Assembly (NCBI GenBank): GCA_934700375.1
Contig: CAKUXT010000058.1
Span: 1-10,432 of the forward strand
Reading direction: 5' to 3'
From: an uncultured Bacilli bacterium
Lineage (GTDB): Bacteria; Bacillota_I; Bacilli_A; RFN20; CAG-288
DNA: 10,432 bases
In this document: piece after piece, positions 6,389 through 10,432 of the stretch
Numbering within the stretch: the stretch's first letter is position 1
Layout of the letters: every line of letters begins with the position of its first letter
Program-made: the position numbers and the translations under genes
The notes under the pieces: generated by a model
Seen by the model: the letters and a program-made list of their open reading frames with translations, nothing else
Database searches by the model: none
What the model was told of the DNA's origin: nothing

Positions 6389-7243
6389 ATGGACATCAAA
6401 ATCGAAGATCAGCATTTCACAGGCGAAAGAGCCCTGTTCAAATGTCATGACACAACTATTTCTCATTGTTTGTTTGATGATGGGGAATCCCCTTTAAAAG
6501 AAGGAAGAAACCTTGTTGTTGACAATTGCACATTCGGTTGGAAATATCCGCTTTGGTACGGAGAGAATCATATTGTCAGAAACTCCACCTTCTTGGAAAT
6601 GGCAAGAAGCGGGCTTTGGTATACCAATCATTCCACATTCGAAAACTGCCTTCTTATCGCGCCGAAGCTTTTTAGAAGAAGTCATGATCTTCTTCTTTCC
6701 GATATTGAATTCAAGGATGCAAAAGAAACCCTTTGGACCTGCAATAAGGTCACATTGAAGAATGTCAAAGCCGAAAACGGCGATTACTTCTTAAAAGATT
6801 CAACGGATGTCTCAGTCGACAATCTGAGATTGAACGGAAACTACTGCTTTGATGGCGGCAAGAATATCTGTGTTCGCAATTCTGCTTTAAACAGCAAGGA
6901 TGCTTTTTGGAACTGTGAAAATGTATACGTTGAAAATTCAACGATTGTCGGTGAATATTTCGGATGGAACAGCAAGAACATTGTCTTAAAGAACTGCAAA
7001 GTCATCTCCCATCAGGGATTCTGTTATATCGAGAATCTGAAGATGATCGATTGTGTCATCGAAGGCTCTGATCTGATCTTCGAATACTGTTCGAATATCG
7101 ATATCGATGTCAAATCGAGACTTCTTTCTGTCAAGAATCCTCTCTCTGGAAGAATTTCTTCCTATGGTATCGATGAGCTGATTCAGGATGATGAATCCCT
7201 TGATAAAAGCAAAGTCGAATACATCACAAAGGAGTCTTTATGA
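6389..7243 (+). CDS. DUF3737 family right-handed beta-helix protein
   Basis: The 284-residue product matches the look of DUF3737, a family of soluble parallel beta-helix proteins of unknown function. Repeating short strands of the type NLVVDNCTFG, NHIVRNSTF, KVTLKNVKAENG, NICVRNSALNS, NVYVENSTI and NIVLKNCKV occur about every 20 residues, each with an Asn or Cys ladder position; aromatic pairs (WKYPLWYG, SGLWYTN, DAFWNCEN, FGWNSKN) mark the turns. There is no signal peptide, so it is likely cytoplasmic. The start at 6389 is chosen because GGAGG at 6379-6383 lies 5 bases upstream; the in-frame GTG at 6377 would fall on that site. Its last four bases overlap the start of the PatB-like gene (ATGA), so the two are coupled. 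No catalytic residues can be assigned. Confidence 0.8.
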   Translation: MDIKIEDQHFTGERALFKCHDTTISHCLFDDGESPLKEGRNLVVDNCTFGWKYPLWYGENHIVRNSTFLEMARSGLWYTNHSTFENCLLIAPKLFRRSHDLLLSDIEFKDAKETLWTCNKVTLKNVKAENGDYFLKDSTDVSVDNLRLNGNYCFDGGKNICVRNSALNSKDAFWNCENVYVENSTIVGEYFGWNSKNIVLKNCKVISHQGFCYIENLKMIDCVIEGSDLIFEYCSNIDIDVKSRLLSVKNPLSGRISSYGIDELIQDDESLDKSKVEYITKESL

Positions 7244-8412
7244 AATACGATTTCACAACAGTAAACGATAGAAGAAATACGGGTTCTATCAAGTGGGATG
7301 TCAAAGAGAATGAAATTCCGATGTCGATTGCAGACATGGATTTTCCTACCTCTCCTTTTATCAGAAAGGCGATTGAGAAACGAGCAGAAAGCGGCATCTA
7401 TGGTTATACTGAACCAGGCGATGACTGGTATGATGCCTATATCTCTTTTTTCTCTGATCGTTATGATGTCACTTTGAAAAAAGAATGGATGATGTTTTCT
7501 ACCGGTGTCGTTCCGACGATTTCAAGCAGCGTCAGAAAACTAACAAAAGAAGGAGACAATGTCGTTGTCCTTTCTCCTGTCTACAATATCTTCTACAATT
7601 CGATCATCAACAACAATCGCCACGTCCTTGAAGTGGAACTGAAGAACATCGACGATGATTATTTCATCGATTTTGATGAATTAGAAAAAGCATTCGCGTT
7701 AGAGAATACTTCCCTTATCATCTTCTGCAATCCCGCCAATCCTGTCGGAAGAATCTGGACAAGAGAAGAACTTGCCAAGTTAGGTGAACTTGCCAATAAA
7801 TACAACGTCATTGTCTTAAGCGATGAGATTCATGGTTTCATCACAAGACCTGGCAAGAAATACATTCCTTTCTTTTCCGTCAATGAAGTCAATAAGATGA
7901 TCTCAGTCAATGCCGTCTCTGTCACCAAACCTTTCAACCTTGCAGGCATTCAGACCTCTTTATGTTTTGTTCCGAATCCTGAATTGTTCAAGAAAGTCAA
8001 TCGTCAGATCAATACCGATGAAGTGGCTGAACCTAATATCTTTGCCTGTCCTGTCATAGTTGCTGCTTTAAACGATTCCAGAGAATGGTTGGATGAGATG
8101 AATGAGGTTGTCTTTGATAACAGAGACTATGTCGAAGAATTCATCAAAGAAAACATTCCTGCTCTTTCTGTCAATAGATCAGATGCCACTTATCTTTTAT
8201 GGATCAACTGCAAAAAGGTTTCTCTTCCTTCCAAAGTCTTTGCAGACTTCTTAAGAAAAGAGACTGGACTGATACTGACAGATGGCACAGTCTATGGAAA
8301 AGGCGGAAACGGATATCTGAGAATGAATGTTGCCTGTCCTAGAAAGACATTGCTTGAGGCTTTGAATAGACTGAAAACAGGAACTGAGAAGTTTCTTTCT
8401 TTGAACCATTGA
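7240..8412 (+). CDS. PLP-dependent C-S lyase/aminotransferase, PatB/MalY type
   Basis: This 390-residue fold-type I PLP enzyme is of the MalY/PatB group, which usually cleaves cystathionine or cysteine conjugates to ammonia, pyruvate and a thiol. Visible signatures are MSIADMDFPTSPFIRKAIEKR near the N-terminus (28-48), YGYTEP (54-59), substrate-side Asn167 in FCNPANPVGRIW, Asp195 in LSDEIHGF (pyridine nitrogen), Lys230 in SVTKPFNLAG (Schiff base) and Arg361 in GYLRMNVACPR (carboxylate). The length is normal for the family. The ribosome binding site GGAGT lies inside the end of the DUF3737 gene and the start overlaps its stop by four bases. No clear terminator follows. An aminotransferase role cannot be excluded, because some family members are annotated that way. 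Confidence 0.88.
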   Translation: MKYDFTTVNDRRNTGSIKWDVKENEIPMSIADMDFPTSPFIRKAIEKRAESGIYGYTEPGDDWYDAYISFFSDRYDVTLKKEWMMFSTGVVPTISSSVRKLTKEGDNVVVLSPVYNIFYNSIINNNRHVLEVELKNIDDDYFIDFDELEKAFALENTSLIIFCNPANPVGRIWTREELAKLGELANKYNVIVLSDEIHGFITRPGKKYIPFFSVNEVNKMISVNAVSVTKPFNLAGIQTSLCFVPNPELFKKVNRQINTDEVAEPNIFACPVIVAALNDSREWLDEMNEVVFDNRDYVEEFIKENIPALSVNRSDATYLLWINCKKVSLPSKVFADFLRKETGLILTDGTVYGKGGNGYLRMNVACPRKTLLEALNRLKTGTEKFLSLNH

Positions 8413-8415
8413 TTG

Positions 8416-8444
8416 TTGTCATGAAACCATTCATTTGGTACAAT
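8416..8444 (+). promoter_or_regulatory. Promoter of the broken small gene
   Basis: TTGTCA (8416-8421) and TACAAT (8439-8444) are separated by exactly 17 bases, each one base from consensus. Initiation would fall at about 8450-8452, only about 5 bases before the ATG at 8456, so the transcript would be nearly leaderless with no room for a ribosome binding site. A 5-bp hairpin (ATTGG/CCAAT around AAAAA) spans the same spot. Confidence 0.55.
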
Positions 8445-8455
8445 TGGAAAAACCA

Positions 8456-8833
8456 ATGGAAAACAAATGGGAAGACGTAACAGACTACTTCAGTGAAGAA
8501 AGAAAATATTATAACGGCAAATACATGCTTAAAGACCATGTCCTGAATGAAAAATAAGTAGTTCAGCTTTGGGAAGTCATCGAAACAAATAGACTGGACT
8601 ACAATTACGAGATTTTCGTCAATATGCCAAAATTCTACGCTTCTTGCTATCCTGACGAAAAACCTTATGAGCTGTTTGACGAGATCAAAAAGGAAATCGA
8701 AGGTCGTTTAAAGCTGAAGAATCCGTTTCCTTGGCCTTACATTGAAAAATTCATGAAGAAATACAATATGGGAATGGCGATAGATTCCTTTTTCCCCGAC
8801 TTCGATAAGTTATTAGAAGCGTTTCCCAAGTGA
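8456..8833 (+). pseudogene. Small unknown gene interrupted by one in-frame stop codon
   Basis: The reading frame from ATG 8456 encodes 33 residues (MENKWEDVTDYFSEERKYYN onward, ending HVLNEK), then TAA at 8555-8557, then runs on in the same frame for 91 more codons (VVQLWEVIETNRLDYNYEIF onward) to TGA at 8831-8833. Read through, it would be about 125 residues: soluble, rich in Tyr, Phe, Lys and Glu, ending FFPDFDKLLEAFPK. The codons after the stop look coding (no other stop, amphipathic helices such as ELFDEIKKEIEGRL) and end just before a terminator, so I read it as one gene with a nonsense mutation, for example GAA to TAA. A shorter product could begin at ATG 8624 (69 residues), but no ribosome binding site precedes it. 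I do not recognise the family. A sequencing error is the main alternative. Confidence 0.6.
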
Positions 8834-8845
8834 CCATTCTGAAAG

Positions 8846-8874
8846 AATAACGGGCAGCTAGTCCGTTATTTTTT
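8846..8874 (+). terminator. Intrinsic terminator between convergent genes
   Basis: AATAACGG (8846-8853) and CCGTTATT (8863-8870) form a perfect 8-bp stem with a 9-base loop, followed by TTTT on the plus strand. It ends the broken small gene 12 bases after its stop. The stop codon of the leftward antiporter gene (8858-8860) lies in the loop, so the same hairpin ends both converging transcripts, although the minus-strand U-tract is poor (CTTTC). Confidence 0.85.
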
Positions 8875-10120
8875 CTTCTCGTTTTAAAAGATGCGGATAT
8901 AAAGAATTCATCAGAATTGCAGAAAGCGGAGCAGTGAGAAGAATACAGAGAACGGAGACAGAAAGGACGATTTCACCAGCCTGAATCACTGCATTTGCAT
9001 TTGATGCACCTTGTAATAGCAATTGATTTCCTAAATCCAATAATCCGCCTCCGATTGCAGCCTGAACTGTCGCTTTGGGAAGATAAGAGAGAACTGTAAA
9101 TGCTCTCTCTTTCAGATTCAGTTTTGCTTTGATAAGACAGGCTGATACAGCAAGAGAACGGCAGGTAAGAGAACATAAAAGAAGGAGAAGAGCAGGAAGA
9201 AAATAAGAGAACGCATACTCCATCTTGATGCTACAGCCGACTAACACAAACAGGAACATCTCTGCAAATACCCATACCTGATTTGCTCTTTTTTTCAGTT
9301 CTGTTGCAAAATCAGGAGTCTTTTTGAAGAGAGCCAAAGCAAAAGTGATGATCGATAACAAAGAAGAGAAGCCAAAATATGGAGCAAGTACGTCCTCTAG
9401 ACAGGTCAATCCAAAACCAATAGCAAGAAGAAGGATAAAAGATATTGTTGTATCCATCTTTGTTTTTTTGAAAACCAAAGAGAGAAGGAAACCGATAAGA
9501 AGGCCGACTGCAATTCCTAAGACAATGGAGATTGGAATATTGAGGAAAGTCATTGCACTGACATGACCACCTTTTTCCATCGTGAGAAAACACTGATAAA
9601 AGACAATCATTACAATATCATCGATGCTACTTCCTGCGATGATCAATTGTGGTATTCCTTCTTTCGTTCCATATTTTTCTTCTAATAGTCTGCTCATCAT
9701 CGGAATGACAACAGCTGGAGAAACAGCTCCTAACACAGAACCGAGAAGGAAGCTTTCCGTATAAGTGATAGAGAAGAACAAAGGGGAAAGAAGACCGACG
9801 GTCACCATCTCTACACAAGCTGGGACAAAGGACATCAGGATAGCAGGTCTTCCGACTTTCTTCAAATCGCTGACTGAAAGAGACAATCCTGCTTTCAATA
9901 AGATGATAATTAAAGCGATTTTTCTGATGTATGATGAAATGTTCATCAATCCAGTGTCGAGAAGATGAAAGGAATCATTCGATACTTTAGAATCGATAAA
10001 GCTTAGAAGGATACCAAAGAGAAGATAGAAGACAAGAGATGGAATCTTGATCAGCTTCGCTAGACGATTGAAAAGAACGCCGAAGAATAGAATCAGAAAC
10101 AACGTAAGAAAGAATGTCAT
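8858..10120 (-). CDS. Cation/proton antiporter (Na_H_Exchanger family)
   Basis: This 420-residue polytopic membrane protein should exchange Na+ or K+ for H+ and serve pH and salt homeostasis. Family marks are LLKAGLSLSVSDLKKVGRPA (74-93), the SPAVVIP motif in the first half (134-140) and GSSIDDIVM (163-171) with two adjacent aspartates, 167 and 168, at the ion-binding site; a DD pair is typical of electrogenic members. About a dozen hydrophobic segments follow one another with short loops and no large C-terminal regulatory (RCK) domain, unlike Kef systems. The start at 10120 is chosen because AGGAGG (10126-10131) lies 5 bases upstream; the in-frame ATG at 10183 would translate through the leader terminator. 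Expression is probably set by that leader. Ion specificity cannot be read. Confidence 0.88.
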   Translation of the reverse strand: MTFFLTLFLILFFGVLFNRLAKLIKIPSLVFYLLFGILLSFIDSKVSNDSFHLLDTGLMNISSYIRKIALIIILLKAGLSLSVSDLKKVGRPAILMSFVPACVEMVTVGLLSPLFFSITYTESFLLGSVLGAVSPAVVIPMMSRLLEEKYGTKEGIPQLIIAGSSIDDIVMIVFYQCFLTMEKGGHVSAMTFLNIPISIVLGIAVGLLIGFLLSLVFKKTKMDTTISFILLLAIGFGLTCLEDVLAPYFGFSSLLSIITFALALFKKTPDFATELKKRANQVWVFAEMFLFVLVGCSIKMEYAFSYFLPALLLLLCSLTCRSLAVSACLIKAKLNLKERAFTVLSYLPKATVQAAIGGGLLDLGNQLLLQGASNANAVIQAGEIVLSVSVLCILLTAPLSAILMNSLYPHLLKREEKITD

Positions 10121-10240
10121 AAGTGCCTCCTCGCAAAGAAAAAAGCTGATTAGTCTATACTGAAAAACCAGCATAGACGTCATCAGCCATTGTTAATAGC
10201 GGTTTGATACTTATCGTATCCGGAAGACATCATTTCCGAC
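10121..10240 (-). ncRNA. Structured 5' leader of the antiporter gene, candidate riboswitch or attenuator
   Basis: The transcript from about 10238 to the ATG at 10120 is about 118 bases. In order on the minus strand it can fold CGGAA/TTCCG (10238-10234/10225-10221), GATAC/GTATC around GATAA (10220-10206) and GCTATT/AATGGC around AAC (10200-10186, with one G-U pair that exists only on this strand), then the terminator hairpin. The third helix shares its last two bases (10186-10187) with the first bases of the terminator stem, so the two compete. This is the layout of a ligand- or ion-sensing attenuator. I cannot match it to a riboswitch class from memory; Na+- and Li+-sensing riboswitches are known near such transporters. 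A short frame reading MADDVYAGFSV is present in it but has no ribosome binding site. Confidence 0.55.
10139..10187 (-). terminator. Attenuator terminator before the antiporter ribosome binding site
   Basis: On the minus strand GCTGAT (10187-10182) pairs with ATCAGC (10150-10145) and GTCTAT (10178-10173) with ATAGAC (10158-10153), with a small internal loop (GAC side 10181-10179, TA side 10152-10151) and a 14-base apical loop. TTTTTT follows at once (10144-10139). It lies after the promoter and 8 bases before AGGAGG of the antiporter gene, so it ends transcription inside the leader rather than ending the upstream gene, whose stop is beyond the promoter. Confidence 0.82.
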
Positions 10241-10244
10241 AATC

Positions 10245-10272
10245 ATTATAGTCTTTCAGATAGAGGTGTCAA
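10245..10272 (-). promoter_or_regulatory. Consensus promoter of the antiporter gene
   Basis: On the minus strand a perfect TTGACA (10267-10272) and a perfect TATAAT (10245-10250) are separated by 16 bases, the strongest promoter in the window. It starts 3 bases past the stop of the upstream gene. A full-strength promoter followed by a terminator in the leader fits control after initiation. Confidence 0.9.
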
Positions 10273-10275
10273 TCA

Positions 10276-10432
10276 TCAATAAGAGATTGTTACTCTTGCC
10301 CCATCAAAAGTATAGGAGAATTGATGGGTGTTATAGGATGATTGATCAAGTCTATCGAAATCGGTACCGTGAATGAAGAAAGAAGCTTTCTTTGTCTCCC
10401 CCTCACCTGTGACGACAAAATAGGAAGAGAGA
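10276..10432 (-). CDS. C-terminal end of an unrecognised protein (partial)
   Basis: The last 51 codons of a leftward gene enter the window and end at TGA (10276-10278). They read through segments such as LSSYFVVTGEGETKKASFFI, HGTDFDRLDQSSYNTHQF and SYTFDGARVTISY. Alternating hydrophobic and polar residues suggest beta strands. No motif allows a function, and the start lies outside the window. The frame is the only open one here on this strand and its stop sits directly before the antiporter promoter, which supports it as a real gene. Confidence 0.55.
   Translation of the reverse strand, partial: LSSYFVVTGEGETKKASFFIHGTDFDRLDQSSYNTHQFSYTFDGARVTISY

Noticed and set aside
10121..10183. Upstream in-frame start of the antiporter at 10183
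   Set aside because: It would be translated through a strong intrinsic terminator and has no ribosome binding site, whereas AGGAGG sits 5 bases before the ATG at 10120.
10150..10190. Leader peptide MADDVYAGFSV before the antiporter
   Set aside because: It has no ribosome binding site and no run of a regulatory amino acid; the stretch is explained by the terminator stem.
1..10432. CRISPR array, tRNA or rRNA gene, IS element, phage or toxin-antitoxin genes
   Set aside because: No regularly spaced repeats, cloverleaf sequences, transposase-like frames or terminal inverted repeats were seen on either strand.

Overview
The window looks like chromosomal DNA of a low-GC Gram-positive bacterium (Firmicutes; possibly an Erysipelotrichia-type gut or oral species, an inference from style rather than proof). 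The signs are lipoproteins with Firmicutes-type signal peptides, strong AGGAGG-type ribosome binding sites, U-rich intrinsic terminators, a lysine (L-box) riboswitch and heavy use of AGA for arginine. No tRNA, rRNA, CRISPR array, IS element or phage gene is visible.

Layout. (1) Positions 1-2970, minus strand: the N-terminal stub of a lipoprotein (1-82) and a large modular GH43-type glycosidase lipoprotein (417-2882) ending in a clear terminator (349-375). Their two promoters share a 14-bp identical block at the same 24-bp distance from the -10 box and a second GGAAGCCCTT block downstream, so they are probably one carbohydrate regulon. (2) 2979-3488, minus: a small flavodoxin-like protein. (3) 3631-8412, plus: a lysine riboswitch whose terminator hairpin carries the Shine-Dalgarno sequence in its 3' arm, followed by a complete polar amino acid ABC importer (lipoprotein binding protein, permease, ATPase; overlapping or nearly touching), then a DUF3737 beta-helix protein and a PatB/MalY-type C-S lyase/aminotransferase whose start overlaps the DUF3737 stop. 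(4) 8415-8874, plus: a promoter and a small unknown gene broken by one in-frame TAA, ending in a hairpin terminator. (5) 8858-10272, minus: a cation/proton antiporter with a DD motif. It is preceded by a consensus promoter and a leader of about 118 nt that ends in a strong intrinsic terminator just before the ribosome binding site, so the gene looks controlled by attenuation; I do not recognise the leader as a known class. (6) 10276-10432, minus: the C-terminal end of an unrecognised protein.

How the parts work together. The riboswitch strongly suggests that the ABC system imports lysine and is shut off when lysine is plentiful. The DUF3737 and C-S lyase genes lie downstream with no terminator that I can see between them and the transporter, so they may share this control. 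The GH43 protein and the lipoprotein stub fit a cell-surface glycan-use locus. The antiporter leader is the best candidate here for an undescribed regulatory RNA.
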